A stretch of 64,000 nucleotides of DNA from Anaeromyxobacter oryzae (GCF_023169945.1 NZ_AP025591.1:6122501-6186500); one strand, 5' to 3'; shown: positions 26,922 to 36,091, counted from the first letter of the stretch. Made by a program: numbers and translations. The notes: generated from the letters alone by a model not told the origin.

Positions 26922-28568
26922 TCAGTCTCGGGGGATCTTGATACCGCGTTCCCGCGCGACGCGCTCGGCCTCCGGATAGCCCGCGTCGACGTGGCGGAGG
27001 ACGCCGGTCGCCGGATCGCCCCGGAGCACGCGCGCGAGCCGGCGCGCGGCGGCCTCCGTCCCGTCCGCGACGATCACCTGCCCGGCGTGGAGCGACCAGC
27101 CGATCCCGACGCCACCGCCGTGGTGGTAGCTCACCCACGACGCGCCGTTCACGGCGTTCACGAGCGCGTTCAGCACCGGCCAGTCGGCGATGGCGTCCGA
27201 GCCGTCCCGCATCGCCTCGGTCTCGCGGTTCGGCGACGCCACCGAGCCGCAGTCGAGGTGGTCGCGCCCGATGACGATGGGCGCCTTCACCTCGCCGCGC
27301 GCGACGAGGTCGTTGAACGCGAGCCCCGCCCGGTCCCGCTCGCCGTAGCCGAGCCAGCAGATCCGGGCCGGGAGCCCCTGGAACCGGACCCTGCGCGCCG
27401 CGAGGTCGAGCCAGCGCCGGAGCCCGGCGTTCTCCGGGAACAGGTCCGCCACCGCCCGGTCGGTTCGGGCGATGTCGGACGGCTCGCCGGAGAGGGCGAC
27501 CCAGCGGAACGGCCCCTTGCCCTCGCAGAACATCGGCCGGATGTAGGCCGGGACGAAGCCCGGGTACGCGAAGGCGTCCCGGACGCCCGCCTCGAGCGCG
27601 CCCGCCCGCAGGTTGTTCCCGTAGTCGAAGACGTGCGACCCGAGCCGGCGCATCGCGAGCATCGCCTCCACCTGCTGCGCCATCGACGCCTTGGCGCGCC
27701 GCACCACGCCCTCGGGATCGCGCCGGCGGAGCGCCGGGAGGTCCGCGAGCGGGACGTCCGCCGGGACGTAGCCGTCGAGCGGGTCGTGCGCGCTCGTCTG
27801 GTCGGTCACGAGATCGGGGGCGATCCCGCGCCGCGCGAGCTCGGGGAAGACGTCCGCGGCGTTCCCCAGGAGACCGATGGACAGCGGCCGGCGCGCCGCC
27901 CGGGCCTCGTCGAGGCGCCGGAGGGCGTCGTCGAGGTCGTCGGCGCGCGCGTCGAGGTAGCCGGTCGCGAGCCGCTTCTCGATGCGCGCCGGATCCACGT
28001 CGACTCCGAGGAAGGCCGCGCCGAGCATCGTCGCCGCGAGCGGCTGGGCGCCGCCCATGCCGCCGAGCCCGCCGGAGAGGACGAGCCGGCCGGAGAGATC
28101 GTCGGAGCCGAAGTGGGTCCGGCCCGCCTGCGCGAACGTCTCGTAGGTGCCCTGCAGGATCCCCTGCGTGCCGATGTAGATCCACGACCCGGCGGTCATC
28201 TGGCCGTACATGATGAGCCCGCGCGCCTCGAGGTCGCGGAACGTCTCCCACGTCGCGAAGCGCGGGACGAGGTTCGAGTTCGCGATGAGCACGCGGGGCG
28301 CGTCGGGGTGCGTGCCGACGACGCCCACGGGCTTCCCGCTCTGCACGAGGAGCGTCTCGTCGTCGCCGAGCGCGCGGAGGGCGGCGACGATCCGCCGGTA
28401 GCTCTCCCAGTCTCGCGCCGCCTTGCCCGTCCCCCCGTAGACGACGAGGTCCTCCGGCCGCTCCGCGACCTCGGGATCGAGGTTGTTCATCAGCATGCGG
28501 AGCGCCGCCTCCTGCACCCACCCCCGGCACGACCGGGCGGTGCCGCGCGGCGCACGGATCGCGTCCAT
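26922..28568 (-). CDS. hutU: Urocanate hydratase
   Basis: 548 residues, the expected length. HutU converts urocanate to imidazolonepropionate with a tightly bound NAD. The N-terminal AALRMLMNNLDPEVAE, the VYGGTGKAARDW loop, GGLGGMGGAQPLAATM (NAD-binding), and DYGNNLR with GFVPAYIRPMFCEGKGPFRW (active-site Cys region) are conserved. GGAGGA precedes the ATG. First gene of the hut unit on the minus strand and divergent from psd. No HutC-type operator could be recognised in the 98-base divergent region. Confidence 0.97.
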   Translation of the reverse strand: MDAIRAPRGTARSCRGWVQEAALRMLMNNLDPEVAERPEDLVVYGGTGKAARDWESYRRIVAALRALGDDETLLVQSGKPVGVVGTHPDAPRVLIANSNLVPRFATWETFRDLEARGLIMYGQMTAGSWIYIGTQGILQGTYETFAQAGRTHFGSDDLSGRLVLSGGLGGMGGAQPLAATMLGAAFLGVDVDPARIEKRLATGYLDARADDLDDALRRLDEARAARRPLSIGLLGNAADVFPELARRGIAPDLVTDQTSAHDPLDGYVPADVPLADLPALRRRDPEGVVRRAKASMAQQVEAMLAMRRLGSHVFDYGNNLRAGALEAGVRDAFAYPGFVPAYIRPMFCEGKGPFRWVALSGEPSDIARTDRAVADLFPENAGLRRWLDLAARRVRFQGLPARICWLGYGERDRAGLAFNDLVARGEVKAPIVIGRDHLDCGSVASPNRETEAMRDGSDAIADWPVLNALVNAVNGASWVSYHHGGGVGIGWSLHAGQVIVADGTEAAARRLARVLRGDPATGVLRHVDAGYPEAERVARERGIKIPRD

Positions 28569-28649
28569 GCCCTTTCCTCCGGGGGAACACTGACGCGCCG
28601 GCCGTCCGCCCGCACCGCGAAAAACGGGGCCCCCGCCGGGCCTCGCTGC

Positions 28650-28655
28650 TACACT
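28650..28655 (+). promoter_or_regulatory. -10 element of psd
   Basis: TACACT eleven bases before the psd ATG (28667). The predicted leader is about 5 bases and there is no ribosome site. Confidence 0.5.
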
Positions 28656-28666
28656 CCGCGCGCCTC

Positions 28667-29512
28667 ATGAACGACCGCCTCTTCATCTCCGCGCTGGCCC
28701 TCATCCCGAAGAACGGCCTCTCCCGCCTCGCCGGCGCGCTCACGCGGTGGCGGGCGCCCGCGCCCGTCCGGCTCGCGGCGATGCGGGCGTTCGCGCGGCG
28801 CTACGGGATCGATCTCTCGGAGTGTCCGGACCTCGACGTCTACCGCACGTTCGGCGAGTTCTTCGCGCGCCCGCTCCGGCCCGGGCTCCGCCCGGTCGCC
28901 CCGGGCGACGCCGCACCGGTGTCGCCCGTCGACGGCGTCGTCTCCGAGGCGGGGCTCGCGACGGGCGGCAGGCTCGTCCAGGCGAAGGGGATCGACTACA
29001 CCGCAGCCGCGCTCCTCGGCGACGCGGCGCTGGCGCGGCGGCTGGCGGGCGGCGCGTACGCGACGATCTATCTCTCGCCGAAGGACTACCACCGGATCCA
29101 CTTCCCGCTCGGCGGCCGCGTCACCGGGTACCGCTACGTCCCGGGGAAGCTCTGGCCGGTGAACCCGGCATCGGTCCGCACCGTGCCCGGCCTGTTCAGC
29201 GTGAACGAGCGGCTCGTCACGGTCACCGAGACGCCGGTCGGCGCGTGCGCGATCGTGGCGGTGGGCGCGACCGTCGTCGGCCGGGTGCGCGCCTACTACG
29301 ACCCGACGGTGCCGTTCACGAACGCGGGCGCCCCGTTCACGCTGCGCGACTACGAGCGCCCGATCCCCGTCGAGAAGGGCCAGGAGCTCGGCGCCTTCGA
29401 GATGGGCTCGACGGTGATCCTGATGTTCGAGCCGGGAAAGGTCCGGCTGGATCCGCGGCTGGTCTCCGGGGCCCGGGTGCGCGTGGGGGAGCTCATCGGC
29501 GCGGCCGGGTAG
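28667..29512 (+). CDS. psd: Phosphatidylserine decarboxylase
   Basis: 281 residues, close to the E. coli-type proenzyme length. The product makes phosphatidylethanolamine and self-cleaves to form a pyruvoyl group. The self-cleavage motif is EMGST with Ser248 as the future pyruvoyl; the commonest form is LGST. Other blocks are the FFARPLRPGLRPV region, SPVDGVV and the YLSPKDYHRIHFP histidine motif. The C-terminal alpha chain would be 34 residues. Membrane-associated by N-terminal hydrophobic helices. A -10 element lies just upstream, indicating a near-leaderless transcript. Confidence 0.95.
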   Translation: MNDRLFISALALIPKNGLSRLAGALTRWRAPAPVRLAAMRAFARRYGIDLSECPDLDVYRTFGEFFARPLRPGLRPVAPGDAAPVSPVDGVVSEAGLATGGRLVQAKGIDYTAAALLGDAALARRLAGGAYATIYLSPKDYHRIHFPLGGRVTGYRYVPGKLWPVNPASVRTVPGLFSVNERLVTVTETPVGACAIVAVGATVVGRVRAYYDPTVPFTNAGAPFTLRDYERPIPVEKGQELGAFEMGSTVILMFEPGKVRLDPRLVSGARVRVGELIGAAG

Positions 29513-29660
29513 GGCGGGCCGCCGCACCTCGCGCGCGGCGGGTCACGTCCCGAGGTCGCGTGTCCCGCGCCGGCGTGTCGCTCCGTGGCGGCACGCCGGA
29601 TCCCCGTCACATCCGCCGGCGGCGCGGACACCATCGGAGGGAACACGCTCCGGAGGAGCC

Positions 29661-30170
29661 ATGGATCGCGGTCCCCGCGCCCCGGTGTCCGTCTTCGACG
29701 ATCCGACGCCCGAGCCGTTCGCCGGCACGGTGCGCGGCACGCGCTTCACCGCCGCCGAGGCGCGGGCGCTCCTCTTCCCGACCGCGCCGCGCGCGCGGGA
29801 GGGGTCGACCGCGGGCGCGCTCGTGATCGTGCTCCGGGCGCACGCCTGCCCGGCGGAGGGCGGAGGCGGGGGCGGCGCTCACGTCGTGCTGTCGCTGTCC
29901 TCCCGCCCCGGCGCCCGCGCCGCGGCCATCGCCGCCGGCCGGTACGACGTCCGGGCGGGCGAGGCGCCGGCCGCCGGCCTGGACGCCGCGGCGCTGCTCG
30001 TCGACCCCGGCGGCCCCGGGCCGGCGATCGCACCGGCCTCCGGCTGGATCGAGATCGAGGCGATCGACGGCGCCCGCGTCACGGGAGCGGCGGTGCTCGA
30101 CTTCGGGGACGGCGGCCTGCTCTCGGGCTGGTTCGTGGCGCCGCGCACCGTGCGGCTCGCCCGCGCCTGA
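29661..30170 (+). CDS. Hypothetical protein
   Basis: 169 residues, no signal peptide or membrane segment. A strong GGAGGAG ribosome site precedes the ATG, and third-position GC is typical, so it is a real gene. Beta-rich blocks such as GALVIVLRAHACP and SGWIEIEAIDGARVTGAAVLDF hint at a small beta-sandwich or a domain with two similar halves. A Gly-rich loop (EGGGGGGAH) sits in the middle. Between psd and hisS, with no clue to function. Not recognised. Confidence 0.7.
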   Translation: MDRGPRAPVSVFDDPTPEPFAGTVRGTRFTAAEARALLFPTAPRAREGSTAGALVIVLRAHACPAEGGGGGGAHVVLSLSSRPGARAAAIAAGRYDVRAGEAPAAGLDAAALLVDPGGPGPAIAPASGWIEIEAIDGARVTGAAVLDFGDGGLLSGWFVAPRTVRLARA

Positions 30171-30202
30171 ACCGCACCCGTGCACGCCTGGCGGGTCTCT
30201 GG

Positions 30203-30208
30203 TAGAAA
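30203..30208 (+). promoter_or_regulatory. -10 element of hisS
   Basis: TAGAAA with nine bases to the hisS ATG at 30218. The predicted leader is about 3 bases. Confidence 0.45.
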
Positions 30209-30217
30209 CCCGCGGCC

Positions 30218-31462
30218 ATGAAGATCGCAGGCGTGAAGGGCATGAACGACGTCCTCCCCGCGGACGTCGGGCGCTGGCACGAGATGGAGGCGGTCGCGCG
30301 AGAGGTGTTCGCGCTCTACGGGTACCGCGAGGTGCGGACCCCCGCCGTCGAGCACGCGCAGCTGTTCGCGCGGGGCGTCGGCGAGGCGACCGACATCGTG
30401 AACAAGGAGATGTACGTCTTCGAGGACAAGGGCGAGGAGCTGCTCGCCCTCCGCCCCGAGGGCACCGCCGGGACGGTCCGCGCCTTCATCGAGCACGGCG
30501 CGTACGTCGAGGGCCCGCAGAAGTGGTTTTACATGGGCCCGATGTTCCGCCGCGAGCGGCCGCAGAAGGGCCGCTACCGCCAGTTCCACCAGATCGGCTG
30601 CGAGGCGTTCGGGATCGCCGAGCCCTTCATCGACGCCGAGCAGATCGCGCTGCTCGCCGGCTACTTCGGGCGGCTCGGCGTGACGGCGACGCTGAAGCTG
30701 AACTCCGTCGGCGACCAGAATTGCCGGCCGGCGTACCTCGCGGACCTGAAGCAGTACCTGACCGCGAACCAGGGCGCGCTCTGCGCCGACTGCCGGGACC
30801 GGATCGAGCGGAACCCGCTCCGCGTCCTCGACTGCAAGGTCGAGAGCTGCCAGCCGGTGCTGGAGCGAGCCCCGCGGCTCGTCGAGAAGCTCTGTGACGG
30901 CTGCCGGGAGCACTTCGACCTCGTGAAGGCGGGCCTCGACGCGCTCGGCGTCGCGTACACCGTCGACACGCGGCTCGTGCGCGGCCTCGACTACTACGTC
31001 CGCACGGCCTACGAGTTCACGAGCGACGCGCTCGGCTCGCAGTCGGCGGTCGCCGGCGGCGGCCGCTACGACCGGCTGGTCGAGACCCTGGGCGGACCGC
31101 CCACGCCGGGCATCGGCTTCGCGCTCGGCGAGGAGCGGCTCGCGATGATCCTCGAGAAGCTCGGGCGCGCGGCGCCGGAGCGGAGGCCCGCGGTGTTCTT
31201 CGTCACCGCGGACGCGACCGGCGCGATGGAGGCGCTCCGGCGCGCGGCGGACCTGCGCCGTGCCGGCATCGCCTGCGACCTCGACCCCCGCGGCGGCAAG
31301 ATGAAGGCGCAGTTCAAGCAGGCGGAGCGGGTCGGCGCGCGGTACGCGGTGGTGCTCGGCGGCAACGAGGTCCAGACGGGCCAGGCGAAGCTGAAGGACC
31401 TCCAGACGCGCGAGGAGACGCCGATCGCGCTCGCGGACCTCGCGGCGCGCGTCGGCGGGTAG
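30218..31462 (+). CDS. hisS: Histidyl-tRNA synthetase
   Basis: 414 residues, class II synthetase. Motif 1 lies in YGYREVRTPAVEH, motif 2 in GPMFRRERPQKGRYRQFHQIGCE, the histidine-specific loop in RGLDYYVRTAYEF, and motif 3 in GIGFALGEERL. The C-terminal anticodon-binding domain (about 325-410) is complete. Start ATG 30218. It is followed by miaA after 12 bases, so two tRNA-related genes form a unit. Confidence 0.97.
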   Translation: MKIAGVKGMNDVLPADVGRWHEMEAVAREVFALYGYREVRTPAVEHAQLFARGVGEATDIVNKEMYVFEDKGEELLALRPEGTAGTVRAFIEHGAYVEGPQKWFYMGPMFRRERPQKGRYRQFHQIGCEAFGIAEPFIDAEQIALLAGYFGRLGVTATLKLNSVGDQNCRPAYLADLKQYLTANQGALCADCRDRIERNPLRVLDCKVESCQPVLERAPRLVEKLCDGCREHFDLVKAGLDALGVAYTVDTRLVRGLDYYVRTAYEFTSDALGSQSAVAGGGRYDRLVETLGGPPTPGIGFALGEERLAMILEKLGRAAPERRPAVFFVTADATGAMEALRRAADLRRAGIACDLDPRGGKMKAQFKQAERVGARYAVVLGGNEVQTGQAKLKDLQTREETPIALADLAARVGG

Positions 31463-31474
31463 GCGCGGGCGCCG

Positions 31475-32377
31475 GTGATCCGCGTCCTCGTCGTCGCCGG
31501 CCCGACCGCGTCGGGCAAGACCGCGCTCGCCGTCGCGCTCGCGCGTCGCCTCGGCGGCGAGATCGTGAACGCGGACTCGCAGCAGGTGTACCGCGGGCTC
31601 GACGTCGGCACTGCGAAGCCCACCGCGGAGGAGCGCGCCGCGGCCCCGCACCACCTGCTCGACGTCGCCGAGCCGGGGGAGGGCATGGACGCGGCGCGCT
31701 TCACGGCCCTCGCCGACGCCGCCATCGCGGAGATCGCCGCGCGGGGGCGGCTCCCCATCGTCGCGGGCGGGACGGGCCTGTACGTCCGCGCGCTCCTCCA
31801 CGGCGTGGTGGCGGCGCCGGGCCGCGACCCGGCGCTCCGGGCACGGCTCGAGGCCGAGGCGGCGGCGCTCGGGCGCCCGGCGCTCCACGCGCGCCTCGCG
31901 GCCCTGGATCCCGCGGCGGCCGCGCGCATCCGCGAGAACGACCTGGTGCGGATCGTGCGCGCGCTCGAGATCGCGGCCGGCGGACGCCGCCCGAGCGAGC
32001 TCCACGCCGAGCACGCGTTCCAGCCGGACCGGTACGCGGCCACGCTCCTCGCTCTCGATCCGCCGCGCGCGGAGCTCCACGCGCGGATCGACGCGCGGGT
32101 CCGCGCGATGTTCGCGGGCGGCCTCCTCGACGAGGCGCGCGCGCTCCTGGCGCGCTTCGGAGGAGCGATCCCCCCGAAGCTCCCCATCGGGTACGCCGAG
32201 GCGGCGGCGGCGCTCGACGGTTCGCTCCCGCTCGAGGAGGCGATCCGGCGCGTGCAGGTCGCGCACAGGAGGTACGCGCGCAGGCAGGTGGTCTGGCTGC
32301 GGAAGGAGCGCGGCGTCGAGTGGATCGCCCCGCCGTACGACGTGGACGCCTTGGCGCGGCGCGTCGAGAAGCGCTGA
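31475..32377 (+). CDS. miaA: tRNA dimethylallyltransferase
   Basis: 300 residues from GTG 31475. MiaA prenylates A37 of tRNAs reading UNN codons. P-loop GPTASGKT is at residues 9-16, followed by NADSQQVYRGLDVGTAKPT, the GGTGLYVRALLHG motif and the C-terminal RRYARRQVVWLRKE. Its substrate DMAPP comes from the pathway ending in IspH, encoded 4 kb downstream. It follows hisS closely. Confidence 0.96.
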   Translation: MIRVLVVAGPTASGKTALAVALARRLGGEIVNADSQQVYRGLDVGTAKPTAEERAAAPHHLLDVAEPGEGMDAARFTALADAAIAEIAARGRLPIVAGGTGLYVRALLHGVVAAPGRDPALRARLEAEAAALGRPALHARLAALDPAAAARIRENDLVRIVRALEIAAGGRRPSELHAEHAFQPDRYAATLLALDPPRAELHARIDARVRAMFAGGLLDEARALLARFGGAIPPKLPIGYAEAAAALDGSLPLEEAIRRVQVAHRRYARRQVVWLRKERGVEWIAPPYDVDALARRVEKR

Positions 32378-32417
32378 GCCCGAGGGCTTCCGCGCGTGCG
32401 TTCACGGAAGGCCGTGC

Positions 32418-32423
32418 TATAAG
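32418..32423 (+). promoter_or_regulatory. -10 element predicting leaderless accA
   Basis: TATAAG ends eight bases before the GTG at 32431, placing the transcript start at the start codon. No ribosome site precedes the gene. Confidence 0.55.
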
Positions 32424-32430
32424 CGCGTCC

Positions 32431-33399
32431 GTGTCCAAGCCAGCCTATGCCCTCGAGTTCGAGCGCCCCCTCCTCGCGCTCGAGTCCAAGATCGCCGAGC
32501 TGAAGGAGCTGTCCGGCGGCGCCAAGGTCGACTTCAGCGAGGAGATCGTCAAGCTCGAGAAGAAGGCCAAGAAGCTCCAGGCCGAGATCTTCAGCGACCT
32601 CGATCGGTGGCAGACGGTCCAGCTCGCGCGCCATCCGCAGCGGCCGTACACGCACGACTACCTGAAGGCGCTCTTCACCGACTTCTTCGAGATCGAGGGC
32701 GATCGGCGCTTCGCTGCGGACCGGGCCATCGTCTCCGGGTTCGCCAAGTTCGACGGCGAGCCGGTCGTCGTCATCGGGCACCAGAAGGGCCGGAGCACGA
32801 AGGAGAACATGCTCCGGAACTTCGGCATGCCGCGGCCGGAGGGATACCGCAAGGCGCGCCGCCTCTTCGATCTCGCGAACCGGTTCCGCCGGCCCATCAT
32901 CACCTTCATCGACACGCCCGGGGCGTACCCCGGCATCGGCGCCGAGGAGCGCGGCCAGGCCGAGGCGATCGCGGTGAACCTCGAGGTGATGGCCTCGCTC
33001 GAGGTGCCGGTGATCGCGGTGGTCATCGGCGAGGGTGGCTCGGGCGGCGCGCTCGCGCTCGGCGTGGCGAACCGCGTGCTGATGCTCCAGTACTCGATCT
33101 ACTCCGTCATCTCCCCGGAGAGCTGCAGCGCGATCCTCTATCGCGATCCGACCAAGGCCCAGAAGTCGGCCGACGCCCTCAAGCTCACGGCGCGCGACCT
33201 CGCGGGCTTCGGGATCACGGACGAGCTCATCTCCGAGGCTCCGGGCGGTGCTCACCGCGATCCCGCGCTCACCGCGAAGAACGTCGGCGACGCGCTCCGC
33301 CGCCACCTGGCCGATCTCAGGAAGCTCTCGCCCGAGGGGCTCGTCACCGATCGTTACAAGAAGTTCCGGGCGATGGGCGTGTTCACGTCCGAGGAGTAG
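32431..33399 (+). CDS. accA: Acetyl-CoA carboxylase carboxyltransferase subunit alpha
   Basis: 322 residues from GTG 32431, matching the family N-terminus (YALEFERPLLALESKI). AccA with AccD transfers the carboxyl group from carboxybiotin to acetyl-CoA, the committed step of fatty acid synthesis. Crotonase-fold motifs include GHQKGR, NFGMPRPEGYRKA, FIDTPGAYPG, IGEGGSGGALALG and SVISPESCSAILYRD. No accD, accB or accC nearby. An earlier in-frame start exists but would lie upstream of the -10 element and inside miaA. Confidence 0.97.
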   Translation: MSKPAYALEFERPLLALESKIAELKELSGGAKVDFSEEIVKLEKKAKKLQAEIFSDLDRWQTVQLARHPQRPYTHDYLKALFTDFFEIEGDRRFAADRAIVSGFAKFDGEPVVVIGHQKGRSTKENMLRNFGMPRPEGYRKARRLFDLANRFRRPIITFIDTPGAYPGIGAEERGQAEAIAVNLEVMASLEVPVIAVVIGEGGSGGALALGVANRVLMLQYSIYSVISPESCSAILYRDPTKAQKSADALKLTARDLAGFGITDELISEAPGGAHRDPALTAKNVGDALRRHLADLRKLSPEGLVTDRYKKFRAMGVFTSEE

Positions 33400-33575
33400 C
33401 CGCGCCCCGCGCGCCGGCGGAAGCGCGCGTCGCGATCCCGCGCGACGCCCGGCCGCCCGGCGACCAGGGGGGCGAGCGGCGCGAGCCCGATCGCGCTCCG
33501 GCCCGGCGCGACCCGCGCCGCGTCGAGGCAGCGCGACGGCGGCGGCGGGGGGCCCCGCGCTCCGGGGTCCTGCGG

Positions 33576-33581
33576 TATAAC
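33576..33581 (+). promoter_or_regulatory. -10 element of hisC
   Basis: TATAAC with ten bases to the hisC ATG at 33592; predicted leader about 4 bases. The rest of the 192-base gap after accA is GC-rich and shows no other feature. Confidence 0.5.
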
Positions 33582-33591
33582 TCACGCCCCT

Positions 33592-34686
33592 ATGGCCCTG
33601 GTCCCGCCCCACGTCGCGTCGCTCACGCCCTACGTCCCCGGGAAGCCCATCGAGGAGGTGGAGCGGGAGTACGGCGTATCGGACGTGGCCAAGCTCGCGT
33701 CGAACGAGAACGCGCTCGGTCCCTCGCCGAAGGCCGTCGCGGCCGCGCGCGACGCGCTCGACGGGGTGAACCTCTACCCGGACGGCTCCGCCTACTACCT
33801 GCGGAACGCGCTCGCCGCGAAGCTCGGCGTCACGCCCGCGGAGGTGTTCGTCGGGAACGGCTCGAACGAGCTCATCGAGCTCATGGTCCGGACCTTCGTG
33901 CTCGAGAACGAGGAGGTCCTCACCTCGGCCCAGAGCTTCGTCGCGTACAAGCTCGCCGCGAGCGCGCAAGGCCGGACGCTCGTCGAGGCGCCGATGAAGG
34001 GGCGCTTCCACTACGACCTCGACGCGATGAAGAAGCTGCTCTCGCGAAAGACGAAGGTCGTCTTCATCGCGAACCCGGACAATCCGACGGGAACGTGCTT
34101 CCCGGAGCGGGAGCTGCTGCCCTTCCTCGACGCCGCGCCCCGCGAGACCCTGGTCGTCCTCGACGAGGCCTATCTGGAGTTCGTCGACCTGCCCGGGTAC
34201 CAGGACGGGCTCGCGCTCCGGAGGAAGTATCCGAACGTCGTCGTGCTCCGGACCTTCTCGAAGATCCACGGGCTCGCCGGCCTCCGGCTCGGCTACGGCG
34301 TCGCGCGGCCCGACGTGGTGGAGTACATCGATCGCGTGCGCGCGCCCTTCAACGTGAACCACGTCGCCCAGGCGGCCGGCGTGGCCGCTCTCCGCGACGA
34401 CGAGCACGTGGCGAAGAGCCGGGCGCTCGTCCTCGCGGAGCGGCCGTTCCTCGCCGCCGGGCTCGCCGCGGTCGGCGCGACGGTCGTGCCGTCGCAGGGC
34501 AACTTCGTGCTCGCCGACTTCCCGGGGCGCCCCGGCAAGCAGCTCTTCGAGGATCTGCTCCGCGAGGGCGTGATCGTCCGGCCGATGGTCGGGTACGGCT
34601 TCCCGACCGCGCAGCGGATCACCGTCGGGCTCCGGCGCGAGAACGAGAAGTGCCTCGCGGCCCTGAAGAAGGTGCTCGGCAAGTGA
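33592..34686 (+). CDS. hisC: Histidinol-phosphate aminotransferase
   Basis: 364 residues, fold-type I PLP aminotransferase. LASNENALGPSP, the NGSNELIELM phosphate-binding loop, ANPDNPTGT, DEAYLEF and the PLP-lysine segment TFSKIHGLAGLRLGYG are all present. Substrate-specific Arg lies in the terminal ITVGLRRENEK. Assigned to histidine synthesis by sequence type; some HisC-like enzymes also transaminate aromatic amino acids. The stop overlaps the cmk GTG (GTGA), so a hisC-cmk-unknown operon follows. Confidence 0.93.
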   Translation: MALVPPHVASLTPYVPGKPIEEVEREYGVSDVAKLASNENALGPSPKAVAAARDALDGVNLYPDGSAYYLRNALAAKLGVTPAEVFVGNGSNELIELMVRTFVLENEEVLTSAQSFVAYKLAASAQGRTLVEAPMKGRFHYDLDAMKKLLSRKTKVVFIANPDNPTGTCFPERELLPFLDAAPRETLVVLDEAYLEFVDLPGYQDGLALRRKYPNVVVLRTFSKIHGLAGLRLGYGVARPDVVEYIDRVRAPFNVNHVAQAAGVAALRDDEHVAKSRALVLAERPFLAAGLAAVGATVVPSQGNFVLADFPGRPGKQLFEDLLREGVIVRPMVGYGFPTAQRITVGLRRENEKCLAALKKVLGK

Positions 34687-35405
34687 GCTCGCCCCGCCCG
34701 TTCATCGTGGCGATCGACGGGCCGGCCGGGGCCGGGAAGTCCACCGCGTCCCGCCTGCTCGCGGCGCGCCTCGGGTTCGCGATGGTGGACACGGGGGCCA
34801 TCTACCGGACCGTCGCCCTCGCCGCGACGCGGGGCGGGGTCGCGCTGGACGACGACCCGGCGCTCGGCGCGCTGCTGCCGCGCCTCGACCTCCGCTTCGC
34901 GCCGCCCGCGGCGGCGGGCGGGGTCGCGCGGGTGTTCCTCGGCGACGACGAGGTCACGGCCGAGATCCGGACGCCGCCCATGTCGCTCGGGGCGAGCAAG
35001 GTCTCGGCGCGGCCGGTGGTCCGCGCCGGGCTCCTCGACCTGCAGCGGCGGCTCGCGACCGCCCCCGGCAACCGCGGGGCGGTGCTCGAGGGGCGCGACA
35101 TCGGCACCGTGGTGTTCCCGGACGCGGACGCGAAGTTCTTCCTCGTCGCCACCGCCGAGGAGCGCGCGCGGCGGCGGCACGCGGAGCTCCAGGCCAAGGG
35201 CGATCCTTCGTCTTTCGACGAGGTCCTCGCCGATCAGCGCAAGCGCGACAAGGACGACAGCGAGCGCGAGATCGCGCCGCTCAAGCCGGCCGACGACGCG
35301 GTGGTGGTGGACACGAGCGGCGCGCCGCTCGAGGCCGTGGTCGAGACGCTCGCGCGCGAGGTCGAGGTCCGCATGGGGCGCGGCCGGCGGGGGGCGCGGC
35401 GGTGA
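34683..35405 (+). CDS. cmk: Cytidylate kinase
   Basis: 240 residues from a GTG overlapping the hisC stop. P-loop GPAGAGKS at 13-20, then DTGAIYRTVAL, the CMP-binding insert with the VSARPVVRAGLLDLQR segment, LEGRDIGTVVFPDAD and the lid RARRRHAELQ, QRKRDKDDSER. Phosphorylates CMP and dCMP. In many proteobacteria cmk sits just before rpsA; here two genes (a Cys-rich unknown and ispH) intervene, and rpsA is still only 1.8 kb downstream. Confidence 0.97.
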   Translation: MSSPRPFIVAIDGPAGAGKSTASRLLAARLGFAMVDTGAIYRTVALAATRGGVALDDDPALGALLPRLDLRFAPPAAAGGVARVFLGDDEVTAEIRTPPMSLGASKVSARPVVRAGLLDLQRRLATAPGNRGAVLEGRDIGTVVFPDADAKFFLVATAEERARRRHAELQAKGDPSSFDEVLADQRKRDKDDSEREIAPLKPADDAVVVDTSGAPLEAVVETLAREVEVRMGRGRRGARR

Positions 35406-36091
35406 GCGACGGCGAGCGCACCTACGGGCCCAGGGAGTGCGGGAGCTGCCGGCTCTGGCGCCCGATCCTCGAGGACGCGCGCGGCCCCATCGGCCCCTGC
35501 CGCCTGCAGGTGCGCACCGGGAACTTCCCCGGCACCGCGCCGAGCTGCGAGCGCTACCTGTCCCGCGACGCGGCGGTCCCGTCGGCGCCGCCGCCGGCCC
35601 CGGAGCGGCGCCGCTCGCGCACGCTCAAGCCGATGGTCGTCGTTCACCGGGCCGGCGAGGCGGAGCCCGAGCCGATCCCCGCGACGCCCCCCGAGCGCGC
35701 CGAGCCCGACCGCGCGCCCTTGCCGCCCTTACCGGAGGAGCTGACCGACATGACCCGCGAGGAGTTCGCCCAGGCCATCCGCGAGGCGCTGCGCGAGGAG
35801 ACGACCCACGTCCGGCTCGCGCCGCGCTGGGAGGGCGGCACCGTCGTCCTGAAGCCCGGGGACGCACAGACGCAGCCGAAGGAGATCCCGCTCGACAGCC
35901 TCTTCCACAAGATCGTGATGATCCGCGACCGGCTCCGCGTCCTCGAGCAGAAGATCAACGCGCACGAGAAGCTCACGGACGCGGAGAAGGTGGACATGCA
36001 GCAGTATGTCACCCGCTGCTACGGCTCGCTCACCACGTTCAACGTCCTGTTCAAGGACGAGCGGGACAGGTTCGTCGGCGACAAGACGTGA
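35402..36091 (+). CDS. Cys-cluster N-terminal, coiled-coil C-terminal protein of unknown function
   Basis: 229 residues from a GTG overlapping the cmk stop. Three parts: an N-terminal Cys cluster (CGSCRLWRP, then GPCRLQV and SCERYL) that could bind Zn or Fe-S; a long Pro/Arg-rich linker (about 55-115); and a helical C-terminal domain (about 116-229) with DMTREEFAQAIREALREE and LFHKIVMIRDRLRVLEQKINAHEKL, likely coiled coil. I do not recognise a family. Position between cmk and ispH with translational coupling suggests a housekeeping role. The linker and composition resemble other myxobacterial cytoplasmic proteins. Confidence 0.75.
   Translation: MSDGERTYGPRECGSCRLWRPILEDARGPIGPCRLQVRTGNFPGTAPSCERYLSRDAAVPSAPPPAPERRRSRTLKPMVVVHRAGEAEPEPIPATPPERAEPDRAPLPPLPEELTDMTREEFAQAIREALREETTHVRLAPRWEGGTVVLKPGDAQTQPKEIPLDSLFHKIVMIRDRLRVLEQKINAHEKLTDAEKVDMQQYVTRCYGSLTTFNVLFKDERDRFVGDKT

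Noticed and set aside
24520..28743. Single 1407-residue protein spanning DUF99 to hutU
   Set aside because: Only its last 192 codons are real (DUF99); the rest reads out of frame through the phosphodiesterase, hutI and hutU genes.
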